Source of the DNA: Gemmatimonadota bacterium
GTDB taxonomy: Bacteria > Gemmatimonadota > Gemmatimonadetes > Gemmatimonadales > Gemmatimonadaceae
DNA: 64,000 nt
Reading direction: 5' to 3'
Assembly (NCBI GenBank): GCA_016714015.1
Contig: JADJNZ010000007.1
Span: 248,001 to 312,000, forward strand
Every line of letters starts with the position of its first letter. Position 1 is the first letter of the stretch. The notes beneath the pieces were generated by a model. That model was not told where the DNA came from, did no database searches, and worked only from the letters and a program-made list of their open reading frames with translations. Shown here piece after piece: positions 17,887 to 27,214 of the stretch. A program made the translations under genes and the position numbers.

Positions 17887-18729
17887 TCAGCGGAGCGAGT
17901 CGAGCTTTGCCTTGAGCCGCGTGTTCTGCGGGAAGGCTGCCACCACCGGCTCGAGCACGACACGCGCACTGTCCTTCTGGCCCAGTGCGATGAACGCGTC
18001 GGCGACGAGCGTCGCCTTGCGCGTCACGAAGCGGATGCTCTTCTCGTCGACGCCGATCCCGCGCGCCGTCGCGAGGGCCGCGGCGGGGTCCTTCACGTCG
18101 TTGAGCAGCGACTCGACCTGCAGGAACTTGATCGTCGTGTCGTTCGGGAAGCGCGTCGCCATCTCGCTTACGAGTCGCGCCGCCCCGGCCGGGTTGCCGG
18201 CCTTGCGGTCGTTCACGGACTGGTTGTAGAGCCCCGCGAGCAGCAGACGCTCCACATCGGCGGGGTCGCCGGTCCGGAGGCCGGGACCGCCGGCGTACTC
18301 ATAGACCAGTTCGCCGCCGTGCTCGGCCGCCTCGTAGAGGACGGATGTGCCGTAGACGCCAACGACCGCCGAGGCGATGTAGGCGAACTTGGCGTAGCCG
18401 CCGGTCTTCGCGCCTGCCGCGAGGCCGAGGGCGAGCAGCTCCGCCGCGGCGACCACGAAGAACACGTTCCGCGCGTCGATGCCGTACTCCTCATGCTCCT
18501 GCACCGCCGAGCGCGCGCCGGGGATGCGTTCCACGGGGCCATGTGCGTCGATCCCCGACTTCACCGAGACCGCCGCCGAGATCGTGCCCAGGAGCAGGAG
18601 GACCGCCGCCGCGTGCTTGGTGAACGTCAGGCGGCCGGTGAGCGAGACCAGGCGGAAGGCGACGCCCATCAACAGCAGGGCGATGGCGAAGTGGACGACC
18701 TGCGGGTGGTTGGCAGCGAGGTTCGGCAT
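17887..18729 (-). CDS. DUF2231-like membrane protein with C-terminal TPR-like region
   Basis: This 280-residue protein begins with HPQVVHFAIALLLMG, the typical opening of DUF2231 membrane domains. About four TM helices span residues 10-150. The rest (about 160-280) is a soluble helical region resembling TPR repeats (AGLYNQSVNDRKAGN, DSARVVLEPVVAAFPQN). The function of DUF2231 is unknown, although several carry quinone or heme partners. ATG 18729 puts the conserved HP motif near the start. First gene of a three-gene operon with a symporter and a protease. Confidence 0.8.
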   Translation of the reverse strand: MPNLAANHPQVVHFAIALLLMGVAFRLVSLTGRLTFTKHAAAVLLLLGTISAAVSVKSGIDAHGPVERIPGARSAVQEHEEYGIDARNVFFVVAAAELLALGLAAGAKTGGYAKFAYIASAVVGVYGTSVLYEAAEHGGELVYEYAGGPGLRTGDPADVERLLLAGLYNQSVNDRKAGNPAGAARLVSEMATRFPNDTTIKFLQVESLLNDVKDPAAALATARGIGVDEKSIRFVTRKATLVADAFIALGQKDSARVVLEPVVAAFPQNTRLKAKLDSLR

Positions 18730-18822
18730 TTCAGGGGGAGTGCGGGAAACGGCCTGGAACGGGTGGTGCACCCGTTACGGAAAGATGCCGCCGACCGCTG
18801 GCCACCGCGACCGGAGCCCCCC

Positions 18823-18840
18823 CTAGAATCCAATTGCAGG
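18823..18840 (+). promoter_or_regulatory. Promoter-like motif CTAGAATCCAATTGCAGG (copy 1)
   Basis: This 18-base sequence matches 16 of 18 bases of a second copy at 21643-21660. Both lie upstream of plus-strand genes and contain TAGAAT, a good -10 hexamer. No convincing -35 is placed 16-18 bases upstream, so an alternative sigma factor or an activator would be needed if it is a promoter. Confidence 0.4.
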
Positions 18841-18896
18841 CTTTGAATGGCCACGACCGGAGAGGACATTTCGGGCAAGGACCCCCACTCCTCGCC

Positions 18897-19166
18897 ATGC
18901 GCCCCTCCGGTTCGATCCCGCTCATCCGCCCCATGTCCCACCAGCGCCTCCGCCTCGTGCGCGAGCCGCGTGAGGACGCGCTCCCACCCTGTCCGGCCGT
19001 CGTCGATGGCGTGCCCGTGCGGTACATGGGTACGGAGCGTCGGCGCGTGGAGGGCGTGGTGACCGGCTTCGTCTACTACGCCGACCCGGCGCGCCGCGTG
19101 ATCGAGGTCGACCGGCGCGACCTCGAGACCGTGCTCAATCTTCGGGCGTTCGTTCTCGCCGATTGA
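18897..19166 (+). CDS. Small hypothetical protein
   Basis: An 89-residue protein with no recognised family. The part after the internal ATG 18933 looks like a small basic beta-rich domain, with GVPVRYMGTERRRVEGVVTG and RRVIEVDRRDLETVL. Composition and third-position GC resemble real genes here. The start is uncertain: ATG 18897, ATG 18933 or an upstream TTG are all possible and none has a good ribosome site. Its last 32 bases overlap the end of the convergent response regulator gene. Confidence 0.5.
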   Translation: MRPSGSIPLIRPMSHQRLRLVREPREDALPPCPAVVDGVPVRYMGTERRRVEGVVTGFVYYADPARRVIEVDRRDLETVLNLRAFVLAD

Positions 19167-19827
19167 TCCCGGTCGGGTCGCCCTCGGCGGCGTCCGCGCC
19201 GTCGAGCTTGAGCAGGACCGCGTAGCGCATCAGGTCCATCGCACTGTCCACGCCCAGCTTGTCGCGGATATTCCCGCGGTGGAAGGTCACGGTGTGCACG
19301 CTCAACCCGAGTTGGGCCGCGATCTCGGGGGTCGTGAGCCCCTCGGCGATGAGCTGGACGATCTCATGCTGGCGCGGCGTGAGCTGCGCCAGTGCGGCAT
19401 GGGCGGCGAGGAGCGTCACGCGATTGGTCGTCGGCGGCACGCGCGTGGAGATGAAGGTCGCGCCGCGCACGACGACCTTGATGGCGCGCTCCAGTTCCTC
19501 GAGGCCGGCATCCTTGGGGACGAATGCCTGCGCCCCGGCCCGCAGCGCCGCGTCGGCCAAGGCGCGGTCGAGGTGCATGGTGACGACGATGATTCGCGTC
19601 AGTGGCGCCGCGATCCGCACGTCGGGGATGATCTCGAGCCCGTTCCGCTCGGGGAGGGAGAGGTCCAGGAGGAGGACGTCGGGCTGGTGATCGCGCACCG
19701 CGTCGAGGATCGTCTGCGCGGTGTGCGCGACGGCGACGACCTCGTGCCGCTTCTTGAGGGCGGCCCGGAGCGACTCGACCATGAGGTGATGGTCGTCGCC
19801 GAGGACGAGGCGGAGCCGGTTGGGCAT
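19135..19827 (-). CDS. NarL/LuxR-family response regulator
   Basis: The 230 residues contain a receiver domain (about 5-122) with DD at 11-12, phospho-acceptor Asp55 in LLLDLSLPERNG and Lys in VPKDA. A LuxR-type helix-turn-helix follows (about 148-208), with LTPRQHEIVQLIAEGLTTPE and the recognition helix SVHTVTFHRGNIRDKLGV. It is the transcription output of the kinase encoded just upstream, with which it shares a TGATG overlap. Targets are not shown; autoregulation or control of the adjacent genes is possible. Confidence 0.95.
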   Translation of the reverse strand: MPNRLRLVLGDDHHLMVESLRAALKKRHEVVAVAHTAQTILDAVRDHQPDVLLLDLSLPERNGLEIIPDVRIAAPLTRIIVVTMHLDRALADAALRAGAQAFVPKDAGLEELERAIKVVVRGATFISTRVPPTTNRVTLLAAHAALAQLTPRQHEIVQLIAEGLTTPEIAAQLGLSVHTVTFHRGNIRDKLGVDSAMDLMRYAVLLKLDGADAAEGDPTGINRRERTPED

Positions 19828-20540
19828 CAGGCCCGCCCCATCGGCAGTCGGACGTCGATGGTGGTGCCGGCCCCGGGGCGCGACCGCACCGTCGCGCTGC
19901 CGCCCGCGATGAGCGCACGCTCGCGCATGCTCGCGAGTCCGATGCCCGGCGAGGGCGTCGCGAGCGGGTCGAAGCCGCGCCCGTCGTCACTGATGGAGAG
20001 GTCGAGGTCGCGCACACCGAACGCGAGCCGCACCCGCGCGCGACGCGCGGCCGCATGCCGCGCGGCATTGCGCAGCGCCTCCTGCACGATCCGGTACACG
20101 GCGCGCGCGGTCTCCTGCGACATCCGATCCGTGGGGCCGTCGGTCGTGACCTCGACGGCGAGGTCGCTGCCGCGCTCGATCTCGGCCACCAGCGATTGCA
20201 GCGCCGAGGGCAGGCCGACCTGGTCGACGATCGTCGGGTGCAGGCGGGAGGCGATGCGGCGTACGGCGACCGCGAGGTCGACCAGCTCGGCGTTGATGGC
20301 GCGCAGGTGATCCTCGAGCCGTCCTGCGGAGTGCGGTTCCGGCGAGGTCCAGATGGACTCGACCTCGGCGCGGACCAGCGCGACGCGCTGCAGGACGTCA
20401 TCGTGGAGCTCCGAGGCGACCCACGCCCGCTCTTCCTCGTGCGCGCGCGCGACCAGCAGCGCCTGTTCCTGGCGCAGCCGTGCCCGTTGCCGCTGCGCGA
20501 GCACCATCGCCGCCACGAAGGCGACGATGATGATCGTCAC
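19827..20540 (-). CDS. NarX-type sensor histidine kinase (HisKA_3), short form
   Basis: This 237-residue kinase has one N-terminal membrane segment (about 1-17), a short coiled coil, HisKA_3 with His46 in ASELHDDVLQRVAL, and an ATPase domain with EALRNAARHAAA and DDGRGFD. GTG 20540 overlaps the stop of the upstream membrane gene (GTGA). In this frame a hydrophobic stretch continues about 20 codons upstream of the GTG without a standard start codon, so a fused, frame-shifted original is possible. It phosphorylates the NarL regulator encoded next. The membrane gene upstream probably provides its sensor. Confidence 0.88.
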   Translation of the reverse strand: MTIIIVAFVAAMVLAQRQRARLRQEQALLVARAHEEERAWVASELHDDVLQRVALVRAEVESIWTSPEPHSAGRLEDHLRAINAELVDLAVAVRRIASRLHPTIVDQVGLPSALQSLVAEIERGSDLAVEVTTDGPTDRMSQETARAVYRIVQEALRNAARHAAARRARVRLAFGVRDLDLSISDDGRGFDPLATPSPGIGLASMRERALIAGGSATVRSRPGAGTTIDVRLPMGRA

Positions 20541-21220
20541 CGTGGCGGAGCCGGCGAGGAAGAGGACGCCGACGATCCCGCTGAGACCGGGCAGAGGAAC
20601 CCCCAGGAGATGAAGAGGAGCGCGAAGGTACTGATCCAGGCCTTCCAGATCGAGATCCGCATGAGGAGCGGCATGTCGTCGTGCAGCAGCCCGATCTGGC
20701 CGGTGATATGGTAGCCCACGTCGGTCGCGAAGTGGATCGCGATGCCGGTGAGGATCCACCCCCATTCCGAGCGCAGGATCGGTTCGTCGTCCTGCTGCGC
20801 CCGCGTCACGAGCGCATAGAGCGCCGAGGCGAGGACGAGGAGGCCGAGGACGGGCGCGGCGACCACCGAGTAGCCGCGCCGGTCCTCCACCTGCCAGAAC
20901 GCGAGCGCCCAGACCACGATGTACAAGGGAATGAAGAGGCGCACCGTAGTCCGGGCGATGGGCCGGACCTGCCAGTGCGCGACCGCCATCAGGATCGCCG
21001 TCGCTTCGAGTGGCAGGAAGGCGACGCCGAAGAGGAGGTTGTTCGTGTTCTCCGCCAGGAGGGTCCACAGCCGCGCGCCGATGGTCTGGAAGAGCATGCT
21101 GAGGAGCCAGAGGACCACTGCCGCCTTTCCGGGCTCGCCGAGCTGGCGCCGCACGACCGCGATCGCGATCGGCAGCGCCATCGCCCAGACGGCGACCCAG
21201 AGGATCAGGGGCATCTTCAT
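20537..21220 (-). CDS. Polytopic membrane protein, likely sensor module of adjacent kinase
   Basis: A 227-residue protein with about seven hydrophobic helices (starting MKMPLILWVAVWAMALPIAI). The last 15 residues become Ser/Ala/Pro-rich, where the other reading frame looks more natural as a membrane helix. Its stop overlaps the kinase start by four bases. The layout is that of a 7TM sensor plus kinase divided over two genes. It is either a genuine split sensor or a single gene broken by a frameshift; the sequence alone does not decide. Confidence 0.75.
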   Translation of the reverse strand: MKMPLILWVAVWAMALPIAIAVVRRQLGEPGKAAVVLWLLSMLFQTIGARLWTLLAENTNNLLFGVAFLPLEATAILMAVAHWQVRPIARTTVRLFIPLYIVVWALAFWQVEDRRGYSVVAAPVLGLLVLASALYALVTRAQQDDEPILRSEWGWILTGIAIHFATDVGYHITGQIGLLHDDMPLLMRISIWKAWISTFALLFISWGFLCPVSAGSSASSSSPAPPR

Positions 21221-21235
21221 CCCGGCTCTACGGTG

Positions 21236-21556
21236 TCAGCCGTTGAGCGCGTTGCCGTCGCTGCACCAGGGCGGGCAGGGCATCATGTTGTCGATCAACA
21301 TGCCGCCGGTCATGTCGTTCCCGTCGGCATCCACCCCGACGAGGACCAGCGAGGCATTCCCTGCCTTGTTGAGGCCCTGATAGATGCGGACTCCCACGCA
21401 CCCCGGTTGCTGCAGGAGTTCGAGCACCGGCTTGGCGTTGAATGCGCCGCAGTCGCCAGCGGCGGACGGGCGCCCCTTCCGGTACGCGCCGGTCTGCGCG
21501 GCGGCGGCCTCGAGGGAGATCTTGTGGTCGTGTGCGGGGTCGAGCGGCTTGCCCAT
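21236..21556 (-). CDS. Small hypothetical protein upstream of two-component operon
   Basis: This 106-residue soluble protein has no recognised family. Visible features are an Ala-rich helix (SLEAAAAQTGAYRKG), a beta-rich middle (CVGVRIYQGLNKAG, then LVLVGVDADGNDM) and a cysteine pair near the end (CPPWCS). It begins the minus-strand operon leading to the membrane protein, kinase and regulator, with a 15-base gap to the next gene, so it may be regulated with or by them. Confidence 0.65.
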   Translation of the reverse strand: MGKPLDPAHDHKISLEAAAAQTGAYRKGRPSAAGDCGAFNAKPVLELLQQPGCVGVRIYQGLNKAGNASLVLVGVDADGNDMTGGMLIDNMMPCPPWCSDGNALNG

Positions 21557-21642
21557 GGTCAGTCTCGGTTAGGGGGCGTGAGGGAGGGACGGTGAGTGGA
21601 GGGGGAGGCGCAAGTTGTGACGCGGTGCGCCCGGAGGAAAGC

Positions 21643-21660
21643 CTAGAATCGAATCGCAGG
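21643..21660 (+). promoter_or_regulatory. Promoter-like motif CTAGAATCGAATCGCAGG (copy 2)
   Basis: Second copy of the motif at 18823-18840, differing at two positions. It lies 115 bases upstream of the DUF900-type hydrolase start and contains a TAGAAT hexamer. Its last two bases begin the G-run described next. Confidence 0.4.
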
Positions 21661-21677
21661 GGGGGGGCTCCCCCCCC
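21659..21677. repeat. G9-CT-C8 homopolymer palindrome
   Basis: Nine G, then CT, then eight C form a self-complementary homopolymer hairpin in the untranslated region 98 bases before the hydrolase start. Such runs are prone to slippage, so length variation between cells is plausible. It could also end or slow transcription. No reading frame crosses it. Confidence 0.7.
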
Positions 21678-21774
21678 GGGCCGTCGGCCGCTCGACGCGC
21701 CGGCCCCCTTGCGGTCGTCGCGTCCGCGCCCGACCGTATGGCCCGTCACGGACCCGACACAGGGAGGAACGGCG

Positions 21775-22788
21775 ATGCCCCGCTACTGGATGGTCACGAA
21801 TCGCAAGGTCGGCTCCACCGGACTCACCGGAGAGCGCGGCGACGGGCTCACATTCTGGACGGCGACCGACGGGCCGCTGGACCGGCTCTCGGCCTGGACC
21901 AAGGTCTCGCGCGAGCGCTTCCAGACACTCCTCACCGGCACCGCGAACAAGTTCGCCCTGCTGAAGGACGAGAACTTCAACGAGCAACAACAGCACGTCT
22001 CCCTCTTCGTCCACGGCTACAACAACGACTGGAAGGACGCCGCACGGCGGTACGCCTCCATCTGCAAGGCGCTCTACCACGGCGAGGGCGGATTGGGCGA
22101 GTGCGTGCTGTTCACGTGGCCGTCCGACGGGCAGACCACTTCGTACCTGCCGGACCGCAAGGACGCGCGCGCCTCGGCGGCCGACCTCGCCGAGCTGCTC
22201 GACGGGTTCTATGTGTGGCTCCTGGACCGCCAGGAGGCGGCGACCCGCGACCCCAAGCTCGCCTGCCGCGCGAAGGTGTCGGTGATCGCGCACAGCATGG
22301 GGAACTACGTGCTGCAGAAGGCGGCGCAGATGGCCTGGTCGCGGCGCAACCAGCCGCTGCTGGTGAGCCTGATCAACCAACTGGTGATGGTCGCCGCCGA
22401 CGTGGACAACGACCTCTTCGCGTCGGGCGAGACGACCGATGGCAGCGACGGCGATGCTCTCGCGAACCTCACGTATCGCATCACCGCGCTCTATAGCGGG
22501 CTCGACCAGGTGCTGGGGGTCTCCGCGGGACTCAAGCACTTCGGCAAGCGCCGGCTCGGGCGATCGGGGATCCCCAACGGAACGCCGCGGCCGGACAACG
22601 TCTGGGATGTGGACTGCACGCCCTTCTTCGAGCAGGGGCCGAAGACGAAGAGCGGGATCCACTCGGCGTACTTCGAGCATCCCGGCACCCTGGCGCTCAT
22701 GAAGCACGTGCTGGTGGGGACGGACCGCGGGGTGCTGTTCTCGCGGGGAGCGCTCACCCCCGGAACGTCTGCACGACCGTCATCGTGA
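21775..22788 (+). CDS. DUF900-like alpha/beta hydrolase
   Basis: This 337-residue protein has no signal peptide. It carries the alpha/beta hydrolase landmarks SLFVHGYNNDWKDA (oxyanion region) and nucleophile Ser174 in IAHSMGNYVL. The pattern of FVHGYN, VLFTWPSDG and AHSMGN is typical of DUF900 proteins, a lipase-like group of unknown substrate. GGGAGGAACGGCG gives a strong ribosome site for ATG 21775. The last 35 bases overlap the convergent TonB-C gene. A likely cytoplasmic esterase or acyl hydrolase. Confidence 0.85.
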   Translation: MPRYWMVTNRKVGSTGLTGERGDGLTFWTATDGPLDRLSAWTKVSRERFQTLLTGTANKFALLKDENFNEQQQHVSLFVHGYNNDWKDAARRYASICKALYHGEGGLGECVLFTWPSDGQTTSYLPDRKDARASAADLAELLDGFYVWLLDRQEAATRDPKLACRAKVSVIAHSMGNYVLQKAAQMAWSRRNQPLLVSLINQLVMVAADVDNDLFASGETTDGSDGDALANLTYRITALYSGLDQVLGVSAGLKHFGKRRLGRSGIPNGTPRPDNVWDVDCTPFFEQGPKTKSGIHSAYFEHPGTLALMKHVLVGTDRGVLFSRGALTPGTSARPSS

Positions 22789-23569
22789 TCGGGCGGCAGC
22801 CCTGCTCGGCGGCGCGGAACCGGGCACGATTGAGGGCGGCGCGGATCGCGTCCACCAGCTCGCGGTCCGACGAATCGAGGATCTCCAGGCTCGACGGCAC
22901 GACCTGGCCGTTCTCGTTCACGTCATACTTGATCGTCGCGAAACGCTGCGAGGCCGGAGGGGTGCTGGCGGAGCGCGGCGCGTTGAACTCGAGCGTGCCC
23001 GGTACCAGTTCGACCCGCCGCTGCGCCACGGCGAACCGGATGTGGCCGCTCGGCACCGAGTCCGGCAGGGCACCCAGGTGGACGGTCAGCACGAGCGAAT
23101 CGCCCGCCACGGACGCCGGGAAGGGGGGCAGCTCCGGTGAGGCGGGCATGGGATCCGTCACCATGAGCCGCAGGCTGCGGTCGAACAGCTCGTCGCCGCT
23201 CGCGCGTGTCGGTTCGTCGGCGCGCGGCTTCCCGCGGCGCGGGATGACGATGCGGAACTCGGCGCGGGTCCCGGGCGCCGGTTCATAGTCGTCCGCCCAC
23301 CGCGGCTCGGGCGGCAGCGCCCGGCGACGCACGCGACGCCACTGCGTGTAGGTCTCGCGACGCCGGCTGGGAACGGGCCAACGGTACGCCAGCGCGCGTG
23401 CGGCGGACCGCAGGTACGAGGAGTCGGCCGCGGTGAGCATCGGCGATGAGACGGCGAGGATCACGCCGTCGGTCCCGCAGCTCTGCGCGGCGCCCCTGTG
23501 AGGGGCTGCGAACAGGAGCACGACCGCGAGCGCGGCGCGCGGGAGGCGTGGGAGCCGGTGCAGTGGCAT
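22754..23569 (-). CDS. Exported TonB C-terminal-domain protein
   Basis: This 271-residue protein has a signal peptide (about 1-28, RGAAQ) and a C-terminal TonB-like domain (about 205-271): FATIKYDVNENGQVVPSSLE, then IRAALNRARFRAAEQGC. Real TonB has an N-terminal membrane anchor and a long Pro-rich stalk; both are missing, so this is not a standard energy transducer. Such exported TonB-C proteins are common in Gemmatimonadota and Bacteroidota with unknown roles. The start shares a TGATG overlap with the DUF2164 gene upstream. Confidence 0.78.
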   Translation of the reverse strand: MPLHRLPRLPRAALAVVLLFAAPHRGAAQSCGTDGVILAVSSPMLTAADSSYLRSAARALAYRWPVPSRRRETYTQWRRVRRRALPPEPRWADDYEPAPGTRAEFRIVIPRRGKPRADEPTRASGDELFDRSLRLMVTDPMPASPELPPFPASVAGDSLVLTVHLGALPDSVPSGHIRFAVAQRRVELVPGTLEFNAPRSASTPPASQRFATIKYDVNENGQVVPSSLEILDSSDRELVDAIRAALNRARFRAAEQGCRPITMTVVQTFRG

Positions 23570-23838
23570 CAGCGCTTCCGCCGTCCCGAGAGGGGGAACT
23601 CCGCCTTGTGCAACGCGGCCTCGAGGTCGGCGGCCCGCTCCTCCACGTAGGCGCGGGCGTCCGCCGCGGCCTGGTTGTAGATCGACGGGGCGATGTCGGT
23701 CATCACATGATCGAGGAGCAACGACGCCTGGAGGTCGCTCAGCTCCTCATCGAAGTTGTCCGCCGCGTACGAGCGCAACGAGAGGACGGCCGCCTTCCGC
23801 GCATGGTCCGGCAGCGAGAGTGAGGAGTGCTTGTGCAT
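23569..23838 (-). CDS. DUF2164 family protein
   Basis: This 89-residue helical protein matches DUF2164 across its length, with the marks ADNFDEELSDLQASLLLDHV and PSIYNQAAADARAYVEE. The role of the family is unknown. ATG 23838 gives the usual length. It is coupled to the TonB-C gene by a TGATG overlap and divergent from apbE. Confidence 0.85.
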   Translation of the reverse strand: MHKHSSLSLPDHARKAAVLSLRSYAADNFDEELSDLQASLLLDHVMTDIAPSIYNQAAADARAYVEERAADLEAALHKAEFPLSGRRKR

Positions 23839-23959
23839 GTGGGGGCGGTGCCGGGGAGCGCGCGAGGAGCGGGGAAGGACGATGCTCGATAAGATGTCGC
23901 CGTGCGGCGATCCGCTCAATGCGGCGTGGCGGCGGCAGCCGACGCTACATTCCCGGTCG

Positions 23960-24916
23960 ATGCGCCTGACCTGCCTCATCCGCCTGATCGCGATCGCGTG
24001 CGCGCCGTTGTCCGCCGCCGCGGCCCAGACCCCCCCCGCGCTCCCCGACCTCTCGCGAGCACACGAGTTCCGGGAGGTCCACCTCGGCATGGAGGTGCGC
24101 TTGGTCCTCGTGCACGCCGATGAGATGGCGGCGCGCGCGATCGCTGGGCGCGCCTTCGCGCGGATCGAGGTACTCGACGGGATCATGAGCGACCATCGCG
24201 CGACCTCGGAGCTGAACCGGATCGCGCTCGCGCCCGAGGGGCAGTGGATCCCGGTCTCTCGCGAGCTGCACGAGGTCCTCGGGCACGCCGCGTTCGCGGC
24301 CACCGCCACCGACGGCGCGTTCGACCACACCGTCGGCCCGCTCACGCGCCTCTGGCGCGAGGCTGCGCGCACCGGACAGCCCATCACCGACTCCGCGCGC
24401 GCCATCGCGCGGCAGGCCGTGGACCACCGCAGCGTGGAGGTCGACTCCGCGGGCTTCGCCGTCCGGTTCCTGCGCCCCGGCATGCGGCTCGACCTGGGCG
24501 CCATCGCGAAGGGATGGATCCTCGACGACGTCGCGCGCCTGCTCGACACCGCGGGCGTGCGGTCGATGCTCCTCGAAGCGGGCGGCGAGGTGGTCACGCG
24601 CGGCGCGCCGCCGGGTGCGTCGGGTTGGGTGATCGCCGTGGAGACGTCGCGCGGCGACACGCTGCTCTCGCTCACCAACGGGGCCGTGAGCACCTCTGCC
24701 TCACGCGCCCAGCTCGCTCCGGTCACCGGCGGCGGGCACGAGGGTCATGTGTTCCGCACCACCACGGGTCGCGGCGCGACGGACTCGCCGCAGATCACCG
24801 TGATCGGCGACCGCGCCTGGATGACCGACGCCTTCGCCACCGCCTTCGCGCTCATGCCTCCCGAGAAGCGCAGAGGGCTCGCCGAGCGCCTGCAGCTGCG
24901 CATCGTCGAGCCCTGA
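23960..24916 (+). CDS. apbE: ApbE-like FAD:protein FMN transferase, exported
   Basis: ApbE attaches FMN from FAD to threonines of target proteins such as RnfG/NqrC outside the membrane. The 318-residue protein has a signal peptide (about 1-22, SAAAAQ). Family marks are TDGAFDHTVGPLTRLWR, DLGAIAKGWILDDVA, EAGGEVVTRG and WMTDAFATAFALM. The start has no clear ribosome site; GCTACATTCC ten bases upstream could be a -10 of a leaderless message. No Rnf, Nqr or FMN-binding target gene is nearby. Confidence 0.9.
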   Translation: MRLTCLIRLIAIACAPLSAAAAQTPPALPDLSRAHEFREVHLGMEVRLVLVHADEMAARAIAGRAFARIEVLDGIMSDHRATSELNRIALAPEGQWIPVSRELHEVLGHAAFAATATDGAFDHTVGPLTRLWREAARTGQPITDSARAIARQAVDHRSVEVDSAGFAVRFLRPGMRLDLGAIAKGWILDDVARLLDTAGVRSMLLEAGGEVVTRGAPPGASGWVIAVETSRGDTLLSLTNGAVSTSASRAQLAPVTGGGHEGHVFRTTTGRGATDSPQITVIGDRAWMTDAFATAFALMPPEKRRGLAERLQLRIVEP

Positions 24917-24931
24917 CCGGTCGGCCATCGA

Positions 24932-24960
24932 CGTTCACCCTTCGACCTTCACCCTTCACC

Positions 24961-24966
<6 letters not shown>
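24932..24966 (+). repeat. Heptanucleotide tandem repeat array
   Basis: Five heptamers in register read CGTTCAC, CCTTCGA, CCTTCAC, CCTTCAC and CTCATCG, close to a CCTTCAN consensus. The array fills the gap between the convergent apbE and isomerase-like genes and runs over the latter's stop codon. It shares unit length and consensus with the two arrays inside the same gene's 5' end (25777-25874). Confidence 0.75.
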
Positions 24967-25914
<948 letters not shown>

Positions 25915-25915
25915 C

Positions 25916-27214
25916 TCACCACCCCTCGCTGAAGGACCGCGTCAACGTCGTCTCGCCCGGCGTCGGCACCGCCGGCACCGCCAATGCCCCGAACGCGAAC
26001 TCCTTGGGCAGGATCGAGAGGTTCGACGCCATCAGTTCGTCCCACGTGAGCGTCTGGCCCGTGTACGCCGCCTCGCGCCCGAGGATCGCCGTGAGGTTGC
26101 TGTCCACGATCTGCCGCCCTTCGTTGAGCGGCCGTCCGGCGCGGATGCTCGCGACGAGGTCCCGATGCTCCTCGACGTACGGGTTCATCCCCGGGATCAC
26201 CGCCGCCTTGTAGGCGTTGCGCCCTTCGATGGTGTCGGCCGCGTTGGTGCGCCCGAGCGAGCCCTGGAAGTCCTCGCGCACGCGGCTCGTCGTGCCGTCC
26301 TGCTGCCGGCAGAACGAGGTGATGCGCCGGCCGTCGGCGTATTCGTACTCGATGGCGAAGTGGTCGAAGATGTGGCCGTACACCGCGTCGGTGCGCGTCT
26401 GGCGCCCGCCCATCGCGGTCGCCTTCACCGGGTGCGCGCCCATCACCCAGTTGGCGACGTCGAGGTTGTGCACATGCTGCTCGACGATGTGGTCGCCCGA
26501 TGCCCACGTGTAGTAGAGCCAGTTGCGGAGATGGAACTCGGTATCGGTCCACTCCGGCTTGCGCGCATGGCTCCAGAGTCCGCCCTGGTTCCAGTAGACC
26601 TGCCCGGTGATGACCTCGCCGATCGCGCCATCGTGCACGCGCTTGATCACGTCGGCATAGCGCGGGTCGTGTCGACGCTGCGTGCCGGCGACGTAGCCGA
26701 GCCCCTTCTGCCGGGCGAGGTCTGCGGCCGCGTACGCCTGGATGGCGGTGGCGACGTCGACGCAGACGGGCTTCTCGGCGAAGATGTGCTTGCCCGCATT
26801 CACCGCCGCCGTGAGGTGCATCGCGCGAAAGGCCGGGGGCGAGGCGAGGATCACGAGGTCGCAGTCGGTGGCGAGGACCTTCTCGTAGGCGTCCCAGCCG
26901 GTGAAGACCTTGTCGTCGGTGACCTTGTAGGCCGCGGCGAACCTCGCGCTCTCCGTCGCGGTCTTGTCGAAGCCGCGGCGTGCGTCGGCCATGCGGTCGG
27001 GGAAGAGGTCGCCGAGTGCGGTGATGAGGACGTTCTCGCTGGCCTCGACGGCGTTGCGCGCCGCGCCGGTGCCGCGCCCGCCGCAACCGATGACACCGAT
27101 GCGGATGGGGTCGGCGTTGCGTCGCCGGCCGATGGCGAAGGCCTTGGAGGGCAGGGCGGCGGTGGCGGCCGCCGCGGCGGCGATGGTGGCGAAGGTGCGG
27201 CGCGAGATGCTCAT
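25916..27214 (-). CDS. Tat-exported Gfo/Idh/MocA family oxidoreductase
   Basis: This 432-residue protein opens with a Tat signal (MSISRRTFATIAAAAAATAA). A Rossmann NAD(P) site follows, GVIGCGGRGTGAARNA (about 40-55), then the EKPVCVD motif of the family. The C-terminal domain includes GDHIVEQHVHNLDVANWVMG. These enzymes oxidise or reduce sugars, inositols or glycosides with NAD(P), and exported ones often carry a tightly bound cofactor. It overlaps the SUMF1-fold gene upstream (ATGA) and precedes the isomerase-like gene by one base. Confidence 0.92.
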   Translation of the reverse strand: MSISRRTFATIAAAAAATAALPSKAFAIGRRRNADPIRIGVIGCGGRGTGAARNAVEASENVLITALGDLFPDRMADARRGFDKTATESARFAAAYKVTDDKVFTGWDAYEKVLATDCDLVILASPPAFRAMHLTAAVNAGKHIFAEKPVCVDVATAIQAYAAADLARQKGLGYVAGTQRRHDPRYADVIKRVHDGAIGEVITGQVYWNQGGLWSHARKPEWTDTEFHLRNWLYYTWASGDHIVEQHVHNLDVANWVMGAHPVKATAMGGRQTRTDAVYGHIFDHFAIEYEYADGRRITSFCRQQDGTTSRVREDFQGSLGRTNAADTIEGRNAYKAAVIPGMNPYVEEHRDLVASIRAGRPLNEGRQIVDSNLTAILGREAAYTGQTLTWDELMASNLSILPKEFAFGALAVPAVPTPGETTLTRSFSEGW

